Counted from the stretch's first letter, positions 8,814 to 18,195 are shown. The stretch is 64,000 nucleotides of DNA from UBA7672 sp965229115 (GCA_965229115.1 CBDDIR010000001.1:1-64000), one strand, 5' to 3'. Notes: a model not told the origin generated them from the sequence alone. Numbers and translations are program-made.

Positions 8814-9623
8814 TCAGCGACCCTGGAAGACGGGCTTGCGTTTCTGCATGAAGGCGAGCGGCCCCTCCCGGGCGTCCTCGGTTCGGAAGACAGGGGCAGC
8901 CATTTCGGATTCGATCTGCATGCCTTCAGCTTCCGGCCGGCCCAGGCAGGCTCGCGCCGACCGGCGGATGGCCTGTACCGCGATCGGCCCATTGGCGGCG
9001 ATGCGCTCAGCCAGATCAAGGGCCGTGGGCAGCACGTCGGCCTGGGGCACCACGCGATTGAGGAACCCCAACTCGAGCGCTTCGGCGGCGGTAATGAGAT
9101 CGCCGGTGAGCAGCAGCTCCATGGCCCGAGCATAGGGTATCTGTCGGGGCAGTCTCACCGTCGAACCGCCTCCCGGGAAGATCGCCCACTTGACTTCCTG
9201 CACCCCAAGCTTGGCGGATTCGGACGCGACCCGCAGGTCCGTCCCCTGGGCCAACTCCATGCCCCCGGCGATCGCGTGACCGTTGATCGCCGCAATCACC
9301 GGCTTGACCACATCGAAGGTCCGAAGAAGCCCCCGGCCGAGCATCTCTCCGTCCGCCAGCAGCCGTCGATCCCACTCGTCTTCGGGTGGCCGCGCCCGAC
9401 TCATCAACGGAATGAACCGTCCAAGATCGGCTCCGGAACAAAAAGCCTTGTCACCGGCGCCGGTGACAACCGCGACGCGGATGTCGGGGTCGTCACGCAC
9501 TGCGGTCCAGGCGTCGGCCAATCGAACCAGCATCTCCGGGGAGATGGCGTTTCTCGCCTCAGGCCGGTTGAGGGTGATGAGCGCGACATGGCCCTTCCGT
9601 TCGAACCTAACGACGTCGCTCAT
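8814..9623 (-). CDS. Enoyl-CoA hydratase/isomerase (crotonase family)
   Basis: This is a crotonase fold of 269 residues with the two oxyanion-hole segments KAFCSGADL (about residues 59-67) and NGHAIAGGMELA (about 115-126). It should act on an unsaturated acyl-CoA as hydratase, isomerase or ring hydrolase; the subtype cannot be decided. GGAG precedes the ATG at 9623. It heads the minus-strand unit hydratase, flavoprotein, thioesterase. Confidence 0.9.
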   Translation of the reverse strand: MSDVVRFERKGHVALITLNRPEARNAISPEMLVRLADAWTAVRDDPDIRVAVVTGAGDKAFCSGADLGRFIPLMSRARPPEDEWDRRLLADGEMLGRGLLRTFDVVKPVIAAINGHAIAGGMELAQGTDLRVASESAKLGVQEVKWAIFPGGGSTVRLPRQIPYARAMELLLTGDLITAAEALELGFLNRVVPQADVLPTALDLAERIAANGPIAVQAIRRSARACLGRPEAEGMQIESEMAAPVFRTEDAREGPLAFMQKRKPVFQGR

Positions 9624-9630
9624 ATTTTCT

Positions 9631-9655
9631 CCGACACATATGTGTTTTGTTATGA
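9631..9655. promoter_or_regulatory. Candidate operator (ACACATATGTGT palindrome) upstream of the enoyl-CoA hydratase gene
   Basis: A perfect 12-bp palindrome at 9634-9645 lies 11 bases upstream of the hydratase start. On the minus strand it is preceded by TCATAAC and followed by CGG, the same flanks as the palindrome at 2733-2744. This repetition at two catabolic promoters supports a shared operator. Confidence 0.45.
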
Positions 9656-9789
9656 CACCTTCATGCTACGCTGACTTACCGGACGAAGGAAAGCCTGAAG
9701 CGAACGCTGTGGCGGTCCGCGGCGGAAAAAGCCGATTGGCAGGATCGGTCGACGGTGCCGGGAGGTTGTTCCCGTAGTGAGGATTATCG

Positions 9790-10677
9790 ATGACTGAACC
9801 GCACCGTACCGTCTTCAGAACGGCCGACGGCCTCGACCTCGTCGCTGACCGCTACGGCGCGCCGATCCGCGGCGGCGTGCTTCTGGCGCACGGGGGCGGC
9901 CAGACCCGGCACGCCTGGGCCAAGACCGCGGCGGCGCTGGCGGATCGCGGCTGGGAAGCCGTCGCCCTGGACCTGCGCGGCCACGGCGACAGCGGTTGGT
10001 CGCCGACGGGCGACTACCAGATGGAACGGTTCGCGGGCGACCTCGCAACCGTCGCCAACGAGATGGGCGGACGTCCGGCGCTGATCGGCGCGTCGCTCGG
10101 CGGGCTCGCGGGATTGCTCGCTGAAGCCGAGATCGCGCCTCGGAGCTTCAGCTCCATAACCCTGGTGGACATTGTGCCCAACATGGACATGGACGGAGCC
10201 GCTAAAGTCATGGGCTTCATGAGCGCCCATCTCGGCGAAGGTTTCGCTAGCCTTGAGGAGGCGGCCGATGTGATCAGCTCCTATTTGCCCCACCGCCCAA
10301 GGCCTTCGGACCTTTCCGGATTGGCGAAGAACCTTCGGTGCGGCGGCGATGGTCGATATCGCTGGCATTGGGATCCCAGCTTCGTCGCAAGCGCGAACCG
10401 GGAACGGTCGAGGCGAGATGCGCAGGCGTTCGACGCCGGGCTGGCCAGTCTAGCCCTTCCAGTGCACCTCATTCGCGGTCGGCTGAGCGAATTGGTGACG
10501 CGGCAAGCCGCCGAAGATTTCGTCGCAAAATTGACGAACGCCCAGTTCACTGATGTCGCTGGCGCTTCTCACATGGTCGTGGGGGATCGCAATGACGCCT
10601 TCCTCGATGCCGTGGTGGGCTTTCTGGATCGGCTGGATTCCCGACAGCCGGCCAAAGTCGGCCGAAACTCGCCCTAA
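9790..10677 (+). CDS. Alpha/beta hydrolase
   Basis: The 295-residue protein has the alpha/beta-hydrolase fold: oxyanion HGGG near residues 34-37, the RGHGDS turn, nucleophile Ser102 in GASLGG, and a C-terminal histidine in GASHMV near residue 260. It may hydrolyse an ester or a C-C bond in the catabolic pathway. It stands alone on the plus strand, with the candidate operator about 145 bases upstream possibly shared with the divergent hydratase unit. Confidence 0.87.
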   Translation: MTEPHRTVFRTADGLDLVADRYGAPIRGGVLLAHGGGQTRHAWAKTAAALADRGWEAVALDLRGHGDSGWSPTGDYQMERFAGDLATVANEMGGRPALIGASLGGLAGLLAEAEIAPRSFSSITLVDIVPNMDMDGAAKVMGFMSAHLGEGFASLEEAADVISSYLPHRPRPSDLSGLAKNLRCGGDGRYRWHWDPSFVASANRERSRRDAQAFDAGLASLALPVHLIRGRLSELVTRQAAEDFVAKLTNAQFTDVAGASHMVVGDRNDAFLDAVVGFLDRLDSRQPAKVGRNSP

Positions 10678-11042
10678 GGTGCACAGCCAAGCAAGCTAGC
10701 TAATCATCTCGGCCGTCGCCGGAATGGCGGCTGGGCTTCACGCGACTGCCGCGCCGGCGGCGATCCCCATCTCTCCGCGCACGAGTTGACGGGTGAATCT
10801 TTCGAAATCTTCCGGCGATGAATCAGCGGTCAATTACATGAGAGCCACCGCGGCCAGCGTCGAGCCGTAATCTCCAGCTCAAATCCCGGGTGCCGGTTTT
10901 GGGATCGCCTGTCTTTTGCGCCACATCAGAGAATTGTGGCTTTTGCCTAGCAAAGTCCACAATGCCCGGCACAGTTTAACCAAGTATAGATAATATGCAT
11001 GCAAGATCATGTGCGACGAGATCGTAAAGGGGCGACTGGGCG
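10678..11042. other. Intergenic stretch, no gene seen
   Basis: No convincing reading frame, RNA gene or strong terminator is visible between the hydrolase and histidine-kinase genes. The last 60 bases are relatively AT-rich (around 10978-11005) and are the likely promoter region of the kinase gene. Confidence 0.5.
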
Positions 11043-12839
11043 ATGTGCAAGACGCTGCGGGAGAGTGATCAACAGTTCGCCGCAGTCATTTCGACCCGCC
11101 GACGACAGATCGCCATGCGGCTGCTTTTGCCGGTGATCGTCGCCCCGATCTATTCAGTGTTCACCGGGTCGTTCATCGCCGCGGTGGCGGGGGTGCTCGG
11201 CTACTTCCTGTTGCAAGCGCTTGAGGTCTGGGTCTTTCCCCGCGCACTGATTGAGCGACGGCTGGAAGGCGCGCGCTGGCGGGCCGGAGCCCTGGTCGTT
11301 GTGGCGGTCAATGGAGTGGTGTTCGGTTCGGTTGGCATCGTCGCGGCCGTTTTCGGCGGACCTTGGGGAGCGGCCTGCGGCGCGCTGTGGGTGTCCGGCG
11401 CGATCTTGAACGCGGTCCTGACCAGCGCAGGTTGCCGCCCCGTGTTCGTTGCCGCCCTCCTGCCGCAGATCGGCTACTTTATCATTCTCGCTCTCCTCGC
11501 CATGCCTCTCGGCGCGCCGCTCGGTCAAGCTGTGGCGTTGGCTGTGACGGCGGGGTTGAACGTCACAGCTGCATTGTTGGCCTGGCGACTCTATCAGCAT
11601 ACCCTGGCGGCCGAGCGTGAGGCCAAGGCGCAGGCGCAAGCCGCCACCGCTGCGAAGTCGGCTTTTGTCGCGATGGTCAGCCATGAACTTCGCACGCCAC
11701 TCAGCGCCATTCTGGCGGGCGCGGCCGAGGTAGGGGGTCGATCGCGCGACGCTTGCGATCGTTCAAGCGCGCGCATCATCCTTGACTCCGCCCGCATGAT
11801 GCGGAGCCTGCTCAACGACCTGCTCGACATGTCCAAGATTGAAGCGGGTCGTCTGTCGATTGAAGAGGTTCCCTACGACCTTCAAGCACTGGTGGAAGAC
11901 ACCCTACAATTCTGGTCCGCCGAGGCGCGCAAGAAGGGCGTTTCACTTCGGCTGGAGGCCGGGCCCACACTTGGCTGGGCTCGGGGTGACCCCTTCCGAC
12001 TTCGACAAATCTTCAACAACCTGCTTTCGAATGCAATCAAGTTCACCGATGATGGCGGGGTTGTGGTGCGGGTCGCAACGCTCGTAGACGCCCACGGGGA
12101 ACTCCTGCAGGTCGAGGTGACTGATACAGGACCTGGAATGACCCCCGATCAGCTCGAGCGCCTCTTTATCGCGTTCGAGCAACTGGACGCGAGCACGGCC
12201 CGTACGCACGGCGGCACCGGGCTTGGACTGTGCATCAGTCGGCAGTTGGCGGAGCTAATGGGTGGGGACTTGGCGGTGGTCAGCGACGCTGGCGCAGGCA
12301 CGACCTTATCATTGAGGCTGCCGCTCGCAAGGCTCGACGGGACCTTAGAACCGGAGGGTTACGAGCAACCGTTGGCGCCTAGCGTGGATCTCAGGGTCTT
12401 GATCGTCGACGATCATGAGATCAATCGTCGAGCGTTTGGCCTGATGTTGCAGCCCTTCTGCAGCCAGGTCGTCACCGCTCAGGACGGTCAGGCCGCGTTG
12501 GAGCTCTTGGCGATCAGCGAATTCGATGTCGTGCTAATGGATATGAACATGCCGGTAATGGGCGGCCTGGAAGCGGTGCGGCGGCTAAGAAACTCAAACG
12601 GGATGAATCGGAATACGCCCGTTGTCGCGCTGACAGCGTCTTCGTCCGCCGACCACGTCGACCAATGCCGAGCCGCGGGAATGCAGGCCTTTGTCAACAA
12701 ACCGGTCGAAGCACACCAGCTGTTCGCCGCCATCGAGGCCGTCCTGGGTTCGATGAACGCTGAACAGGACATCGCTTCCCCCCACTCCCGCTCGCACCGG
12801 AGGGAGCCGGAAGCTCAGGCGATCGCTGACGGCACCTAG
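11043..12839 (+). CDS. Hybrid sensor histidine kinase / response regulator
   Basis: The 598-residue protein begins with a hydrophobic region of about five or six membrane segments (residues about 25-180), then a HisKA domain with phospho-acceptor His214 (MVSHELRTPLSAI), a HATPase_c domain with GTGLGLCISRQL, and a C-terminal receiver with phospho-acceptor Asp500 (VLMDMNMPVMGG). No periplasmic sensor domain is apparent, so the input is probably sensed in or at the membrane. There is no partner regulator next to it. It lies between the catabolic island and the TonB receptor; a regulatory link to either is only a guess. Confidence 0.9.
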   Translation: MCKTLRESDQQFAAVISTRRRQIAMRLLLPVIVAPIYSVFTGSFIAAVAGVLGYFLLQALEVWVFPRALIERRLEGARWRAGALVVVAVNGVVFGSVGIVAAVFGGPWGAACGALWVSGAILNAVLTSAGCRPVFVAALLPQIGYFIILALLAMPLGAPLGQAVALAVTAGLNVTAALLAWRLYQHTLAAEREAKAQAQAATAAKSAFVAMVSHELRTPLSAILAGAAEVGGRSRDACDRSSARIILDSARMMRSLLNDLLDMSKIEAGRLSIEEVPYDLQALVEDTLQFWSAEARKKGVSLRLEAGPTLGWARGDPFRLRQIFNNLLSNAIKFTDDGGVVVRVATLVDAHGELLQVEVTDTGPGMTPDQLERLFIAFEQLDASTARTHGGTGLGLCISRQLAELMGGDLAVVSDAGAGTTLSLRLPLARLDGTLEPEGYEQPLAPSVDLRVLIVDDHEINRRAFGLMLQPFCSQVVTAQDGQAALELLAISEFDVVLMDMNMPVMGGLEAVRRLRNSNGMNRNTPVVALTASSSADHVDQCRAAGMQAFVNKPVEAHQLFAAIEAVLGSMNAEQDIASPHSRSHRREPEAQAIADGT

Positions 12840-12999
12840 GCGACCGGTATGATGGGCTAAAGACCGTGCCAGCGTCGAGTGACGAAGATGACGCGGATGC
12901 GTCACGGTTTTGGCATGGAGCGGCACCATAGGTTGGCCATGTTGCGCACCCGCTGCATCGAAGTACCAGAGGCCGCTGCCGGATCAGAGCAGGTAGCAA

Positions 13000-13040
13000 A
13001 ACCAGATAAAGAAACGCCCTCGGCGAAAGGCCAAGGGCGT
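13000..13040 (-). terminator. Rho-independent terminator of the TonB receptor transcript
   Basis: ACGCCCT (13014-13020) pairs with AGGGCGT (13034-13040). On the minus strand the stem is followed by a T-rich run (TTCTTT). It lies about 160 bases past the receptor stop codon. Confidence 0.55.
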
Positions 13041-13198
13041 CAGTTGCGGCGGCTTATGGAGGTGTCGCCGAGTGGGTCATTGGGCGGGAGCCGATTTTTC
13101 TTAAGCCAGCTTGCTCGGCTACATCCGACCCTCGGGTAGATGCCATGACGGCTTGGGAAGGACGGCGGTTTCCGCCACCCTTCCTCTCTTCCCGCTAT

Positions 13199-15916
13199 CT
13201 AGAAGCGATATTGAAGCTCCATGCCAAACAGCCGAGGTGGCGTCAGCTCCAGGTTTTGAGCTCCGCCGGCGGGGGGATTGCGCTGCGACCCGGCGACCGC
13301 GGCCTCGTAGCCTTCAGTGTCGAAGACGTTCTTCACGTAGGCGATAACGGTGTACTTGCCTCCGGTCGGTTGCCAGAACGCCCGCAGATCCACCTGATCC
13401 CAGGAAGGGGCTTCGTTGTAGGTGCGGGTGAAGACGTTGGCGTAGGCTTCGCTCCGGTAGAGGTAGGTGGCTCCCAAGGTGAGGGCGCCGGCATCCGTGT
13501 CGAAGGTATAGGCGCCGTTCAATGCGATCTTGTGCTCGGGCGCTTGCGGGAGCCTGTTGCCTTCAACGCTAACCGCCGTGGTGGTGACGTTATCATTGGT
13601 GTCGACGAGCTTTACGCTCTTCAGGATTTTGGTGGGGTTGTAGCCGTAATCCAAGGTCAAACGAATTTGGGGCGCCGGCTGCCAGATCGCGCTCAACTCC
13701 AGCCCGCTGGACCGCGACTTGGCGATGTTGACGAACTGACCAACGTTGGTTGGGCCGACCCTGATGGTGACCGGCGCCTGCAGGTCCCGATAATCGATGT
13801 AGAACAGGGCGGCGTTCAGTTGAAGCGTCGGGAAGTTCTTCTTGACCCCGATCTCGTAGGCGTTTGCGAACTCCGCATCGGCCTTGGGCACGTCAAGGAA
13901 GCCGCCAGCGGAGAAGCCAAAGGCCTTATAGCCCCGGCTGTAGCGAGCATAGGCCATCGTGTCGTCGTCTGGTGTCCACTGCAGGCCTGCAGTCCCGGTT
14001 GTGGCGTCGGAGCCGCCGCTTAGGCCCCGGCTGGCGATACCCGTCGCGCTGCTGATCGTGTACTGCCGACAGACCCCGGCGGTGCAGACCGACGGGTCGG
14101 TGACGCCTGGGATGAGTCCCGCAGTGCTCTTCGGCGCCAGATTATCGGTCAGGTCAAAGGCGCCGTTGCCTAGGCCGCCAAGGCCATTCAGCGCGCCACC
14201 CAAACCAAATGCCTGCCCGACGGCCGGAAGAGCGGCCAGATTGCCCAGCAGGCTCCCGTAGTTGGCAGCCGTTCCTGGACCAAAACCGCTGAGCCCAAGC
14301 GCTGGATAAAGCCCCGCATAGCAAACATCGGAGTTGCAAACGATGCGGCGGTTCTCGGTTCCGAATTTTTTGTCCTTGGTATAGCGAAGGCCAACTGTCA
14401 ACTTCAGGGTGTCGGTCACCTCCCAGTCAACCTGGCCGAAGACCGCCCGGCTTTTGGTGGTGAGGGAATAGTTGCCCGTCGACCAATACTGGTTCGGGTT
14501 TGGCGCCGCGCCCAGGATGGGCGTGCTCAGGTTGCTGGGGCCAACAAGGTAGAAGTCGGCGGTGCTGCCGGTGCCCGAATATTTTTCCTGATAGTCGAAG
14601 GCGCCAAGGATCCACTGGACCGGGCCGTCCGTCGTCGACGAGATGTTGATCTCGTTGCTATACCACTTGGGGTACTCGAAATAGTGAAACGCGTTATTGC
14701 CGTTGACGGTCAGCGGCGCGCAGTTGACCGTCGAGCGTCCGGCGGCGAACAGGGCGCCGACGTTGCCGCAGAGTGAGCCGGCCGCGAGCGGGATCTGGTA
14801 GGACTTGACGTTGGTGCCGTCAGTGTCCCCGTACAGATCGTAGTTGTACTCCTGAAGTCCGCCGATGTACTTCACGTCAAACTTCGGAGCGTGGTAGACG
14901 AACTGGGTCGTGAACGAATTCACATCGCTCAGCCGCACCCGACCGGCAAAATTTGCATTGAAATCGTGAGAGTCCTTCAGCGCCGGATTGGTGGTTGTTG
15001 TGCCGCCGTTGAACTGCACAAGGCTGCCCGGCACGATCCCGTTTGTATAGCCGAACGCCGAATTGTAGACGATCGAGAAGTTGGGATCGAGGAGACCTGG
15101 CTCGTAGGGCGCATTGAGGTAGCCGGCGCGGGCGCCGGGGCCGCCCCGGTTGTGCCAAACGAGGGTCTTATAGGAGGCCCAGAGTTCAGCGTGCTCACCG
15201 AGGTCGGCTTCCATCTGCAGTTGGATCTGGTATTCGTCGCGCTTGGTGCCTTCAGAATCGCCGCCGTTGACGTCCTTGTAGTAGCCCTCCCGCTGATCGA
15301 GCTTGTAGCCGGAGACCCGGAACCTCAGTTCGTCCGTAATGGGACCGGAGACCGCGGCCTGGAAGTTTGTGTACTCGTAATTCTCCACAATCGCCCGGAC
15401 CTCGGCGTACGGGTCGTCAGTGGGCCGAACAGAGATGACGTTGACGGTGCCGCCGATGGCGTTGCGGCCGTAGAGCGTGCCCTGGGGGCCCCGCAAAATC
15501 TCCACCCGCTCCACATCCAAGGGCGGGCCGCCCGCCAGTACGGTCGAGGTCGTAAACAGGCCATCGATATAGATGGACACAGCGCCGTCGACCGAGTGGA
15601 CGTTGGTCAGGCGGCCAATGCCGCGCATGCTCGCCCGGTCGTTCGCCGCCTGGTAGACAAAGCCTGGTGTGAAATTGGTCAGGTCTTGTACCGTGGTGAT
15701 GCCGACCTTGTCCCGTTGCTCGCTGGTGAAGGCGGAAATCGCGATAGGCACCGTCTGCAGGCTTTGTTCCCGCTTCTCGGCGGTGACGACCAGCTCTTCG
15801 ATCATGTTGGAGCCGCCAGCAGCGTCCTGCGCTAAGGCAGGAGCGGAAAGAGCGCCAAGGGCGGCTACAGACACGCCCATAGTAAGCGCGCTGCGCAAGC
15901 GCAGGATTGATGTCAT
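13199..15916 (-). CDS. TonB-dependent outer-membrane receptor
   Basis: The protein has about 905 residues: a signal peptide ending near ALAQ at about residue 30, a TonB-box/plug region (EELVVTAEKREQSLQTVPIAIS, then LRGPQGTLYGRNAIGG), and a long beta-barrel ending in the terminal phenylalanine of MELQYRF. The ATG at 15916 is chosen over upstream codons because it opens a clear signal peptide and has GGGAGG upstream. Receptors of this class import siderophores, vitamins or hydrophobic carbon sources. Its location next to the catabolic island suggests uptake of the pathway substrate, but no ligand can be read from sequence. Confidence 0.92.
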   Translation of the reverse strand: MTSILRLRSALTMGVSVAALGALSAPALAQDAAGGSNMIEELVVTAEKREQSLQTVPIAISAFTSEQRDKVGITTVQDLTNFTPGFVYQAANDRASMRGIGRLTNVHSVDGAVSIYIDGLFTTSTVLAGGPPLDVERVEILRGPQGTLYGRNAIGGTVNVISVRPTDDPYAEVRAIVENYEYTNFQAAVSGPITDELRFRVSGYKLDQREGYYKDVNGGDSEGTKRDEYQIQLQMEADLGEHAELWASYKTLVWHNRGGPGARAGYLNAPYEPGLLDPNFSIVYNSAFGYTNGIVPGSLVQFNGGTTTTNPALKDSHDFNANFAGRVRLSDVNSFTTQFVYHAPKFDVKYIGGLQEYNYDLYGDTDGTNVKSYQIPLAAGSLCGNVGALFAAGRSTVNCAPLTVNGNNAFHYFEYPKWYSNEINISSTTDGPVQWILGAFDYQEKYSGTGSTADFYLVGPSNLSTPILGAAPNPNQYWSTGNYSLTTKSRAVFGQVDWEVTDTLKLTVGLRYTKDKKFGTENRRIVCNSDVCYAGLYPALGLSGFGPGTAANYGSLLGNLAALPAVGQAFGLGGALNGLGGLGNGAFDLTDNLAPKSTAGLIPGVTDPSVCTAGVCRQYTISSATGIASRGLSGGSDATTGTAGLQWTPDDDTMAYARYSRGYKAFGFSAGGFLDVPKADAEFANAYEIGVKKNFPTLQLNAALFYIDYRDLQAPVTIRVGPTNVGQFVNIAKSRSSGLELSAIWQPAPQIRLTLDYGYNPTKILKSVKLVDTNDNVTTTAVSVEGNRLPQAPEHKIALNGAYTFDTDAGALTLGATYLYRSEAYANVFTRTYNEAPSWDQVDLRAFWQPTGGKYTVIAYVKNVFDTEGYEAAVAGSQRNPPAGGAQNLELTPPRLFGMELQYRF

Positions 15917-16092
15917 TTTCTTGTCCCTCCCAGAGCAGCGGGGACTTACGCCCCGCTTTTTGCACACGTTGTCGCAATGTCGAAGGCCCGAGGATCGCGA
16001 CGTCGCCTCGCCCCAGCGATAACGGTTCATCTTGAACTTGGCATCTGTCAATAGGGTTAATCCGAGATCTTGACGCAGACTTGGGCTGAAAC

Positions 16093-16125
16093 CCCAATTA
16101 TAGTGATCATCACTCGTTTATTGGG
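16093..16125. promoter_or_regulatory. Nested palindrome upstream of the TonB receptor gene
   Basis: AGTGATCATCACT (16102-16114) is a perfect palindrome around one central base. It is flanked almost symmetrically by CCCAAT (16093-16098) and ATTGGG (16120-16125). It lies about 180 bases upstream of the receptor start and looks like a dimer-binding operator. Confidence 0.4.
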
Positions 16126-16204
16126 TTCTCTGCAATCTGAGCCTTCTTAAGTTGAGGCTTGGATGCCGCCTTCTGGAAATGGCCATGCGCCGGGCTATAG
16201 GGGC

Positions 16205-16381
16205 CTACGTGAGATCCTTGCGTGTTAGGCCCTGCAGATGCGCGACAAGCCTGAAGCGGCTGTGGGCCGTGCCGTGGACGGCGGCGAACTTCTGGAGAGT
16301 CTTCGTCCACCGAAACGGCTCCCTGGCCCGCTCTCTTTGCTGGGGCGTCCGGCGCGAGCTGACGTCGCAGAACGGATCGGC
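16205..16381 (-). pseudogene. C-terminal remnant of a DDE transposase
   Basis: On the minus strand the translation includes RTPQQRERAREPFRW followed by KTLQKFAAVHGTAHSRF. This matches the typical tail of IS6-type DDE transposases (arginine-rich stretch, then TLQKFA.VH...NHF). The N-terminal catalytic part is missing, and the frame ahead of the tail is not recognisable. It is a decayed fragment immediately left of the IS110-type element. Confidence 0.5.
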
Positions 16382-16410
16382 GGCCTGGTCATGGGCAAAC
16401 GGACAGAGGG

Positions 16411-16428
16411 GCCTCGCTAGCGCGAGGC
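16411..16428. repeat. Hairpin at the left flank of the IS110-type element
   Basis: GCCTCGC and GCGAGGC form a perfect 7-bp stem with a TAGC loop, 18 bases left of the element's inverted repeat. Several IS1111-type elements insert next to structured sequences, so this may be part of the target. Confidence 0.4.
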
Positions 16429-16523
16429 TCGTTTGGGCTGATGGGGTGGACGGCCCCTGTGTCCTGCGTCTGAGCTGCATAGGATGGTCGTTGCGAAGCA
16501 ACCTTCAGCAGGAGCCGTCGACC

Positions 16524-17546
16524 ATGCAGATTACCACTATCGGTCTTGATCTCGCCAAGAGCGTCTTCCAGGTCCACGGCGTCGACGCTGTGGGTCAGAT
16601 CACGGTCAGGAAGAAGCTGCGGCGCGCCGAAGTGCTGAAGTTCTTCGGATCCCTTCCGCCCTGCCTGATTGGCATGGAAGCCTGCGCGACATCACACCAC
16701 TGGGCGCGGGAGATCTCGGCGCTGGGCCACCAGGTGCGGTTGATGCCGCCCAGCTACGTGAAGGCTTATGTTCGGCGCCAGAAGAACGACGCCGCCGACG
16801 CCGAGGCGATCTGCGAAGCGGTCACTCGGCCGACCATGCGGTTTGTGCCGATCAAGAGCGCCGAGCGCCAGGGCGTGCTGGTGCTGCACCGGACCCGAGA
16901 GCTGTTGGTGCGCCAGCGGACCATGCTGATCAACGCGATCCGCGGACACTGCGCAGAGTTTGGGATCATCGCGGCACAGGGCGCGCGCCGGGCGTTGGAT
17001 CTCATCGAGGATGTGAGGCAGGCAGATGTGTCGGTGCTTCCGGACCTGGCCCGTTCCGCGTTGCTGAGGCTGGCCGATCAACTCGACGCCCTGGCGGTCG
17101 AAATCCATGCACTTGAGCGACGGCTGCTCGCTTGGCATCGGCAGGACCAGGCCAGCCAGCGGCTGGCCACCATCCCCGGTGTCGGGATCATCACCGCCAC
17201 CGCCCTGTCGGCGACCGTCGTCGATCCCTCCGCCTTCAGATCCGGCCGCGAGTTTGCCGCCTTCCTGGGGCTCGTGCCGCGCCAGAACTCGTCTGGCGGC
17301 AAGGATCGGCTGGGCCGGATTTCCAAGATGGGGGATGGCTATCTGCGCAAGCTGCTCGTCGTTGGTGCGACGTCGGTGATCCGCAGAGCGCGGACTGGCG
17401 CCATGGCGGCCGGCGACTGGATCCGATCGCTCCTTGAGCGCAGGCCAGCCCGCGTCGTCACCGTCGCCATGGCCAACAAGACGGCCCGCATCGCGTGGGC
17501 TGTCCTGAAGCGCGGCGAGGTCTACCGCCCGCCTGCTATGGCCTGA
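16524..17546 (+). CDS. IS110-family (IS1111-type) DEDD transposase
   Basis: The start at 16524 gives 340 residues opening ITTIGLDLAKSVFQVHGVD, the first acidic motif of the RuvC-like DEDD domain. KNDAADAEAICEA follows near residue 90. The C-terminal Transposase_20 domain holds LATIPGVGIITATAL and the serine-containing LVPRQNSSGGKDRLGRISKMG segment. Length is normal for the family. The frame is open further upstream, but that stretch includes the inverted repeat and is not coding. Confidence 0.93.
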   Translation: MQITTIGLDLAKSVFQVHGVDAVGQITVRKKLRRAEVLKFFGSLPPCLIGMEACATSHHWAREISALGHQVRLMPPSYVKAYVRRQKNDAADAEAICEAVTRPTMRFVPIKSAERQGVLVLHRTRELLVRQRTMLINAIRGHCAEFGIIAAQGARRALDLIEDVRQADVSVLPDLARSALLRLADQLDALAVEIHALERRLLAWHRQDQASQRLATIPGVGIITATALSATVVDPSAFRSGREFAAFLGLVPRQNSSGGKDRLGRISKMGDGYLRKLLVVGATSVIRRARTGAMAAGDWIRSLLERRPARVVTVAMANKTARIAWAVLKRGEVYRPPAMA

Positions 17547-17796
17547 TCAAGATCGCTGCGGCCCACGGCCGTCGCTCCGACCTGTAGGGTGCAGAAGGAC
17601 TGATGATGACGATCTGAACGCGGCCGCAGAGCAGGACAACCCGAGGCATTGTCGGAGCCGTGAGCTCGATGGGCTGAATGGGACCTGATCAGCGGACTCC
17701 ATCAGGGCCAGCGGACATCAGCGCCGCGCAAACAGGCCGGACAGATGACCGCACCCCGACAGATCGTCACCGCAGACCAACTTCACGCTTGCAGCG
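17547..17796 (+). ncRNA. Candidate bridge/seek RNA region of the IS1111-type element
   Basis: About 250 bases without a reading frame separate the transposase stop from the right inverted repeat. In IS110-family elements a non-coding RNA encoded in an element end guides target and donor choice; in IS1111-type members it lies downstream of the transposase. Position and length fit. I have not folded it or found its guide loops, so the exact ends and strand are unverified. Confidence 0.35.
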
Positions 17797-18195
17797 CAGG
17801 GGCCGTCCACAGATGACAAGGCCGGTATAAGCGGCTCCGGCTTTAGCGAGAGCCCTGACGCGCGACAGGGCGTTGGTATTGACCATGTCGTGGCGCGGCC
17901 TCTCTCTAATTTAGGATTTCATGATATTCTCGGTTCCGTCCGCCGCGAGTCCCCTGCCCCCAGCCGCGCGCAAGGACGACATCATCCAGATTCGGGCGTC
18001 GGCCGAAACCAAAGCGACCCTGAATCGTGCTGCGGCGCTTCGCTGCGGATTCCGAGCTGATCGCGCCCGTCATTCCGATTTGATGCCGCCCACCGTTCCG
18101 ACTAGTCCCCGCGCGGCATTCCGGGATGATGCCACCCAGGCCGCGGGCCGTGAGGGTCTTCGTTGGCACTTGGCTTCCTCCTTTTGGAGGGACCG

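Larger units (their letters stand above)
16446..17810 (+). mobile_element. IS110-family element, IS1111-type, with 14-bp inverted repeats
   Basis: A 14-bp sequence (GTGGACGGCCCCTG, 16446-16459) recurs perfectly inverted at 17797-17810, bracketing an IS110-family transposase. The left non-coding end is about 65 bases and the right one about 250 bases. Subterminal short inverted repeats and a long 3' non-coding end are features of the IS1111 subgroup. The true ends probably lie a few bases outside the repeats. The element is intact and shows no obvious target duplication. Confidence 0.8.

Noticed and set aside
13058..13140. GGAGGTGTCGCCGAGTGG resembles the 5' half of a tRNA-Ser/Leu.
   Set aside because: No matching TpsiC arm, acceptor complement or anticodon stem follows; likely chance.
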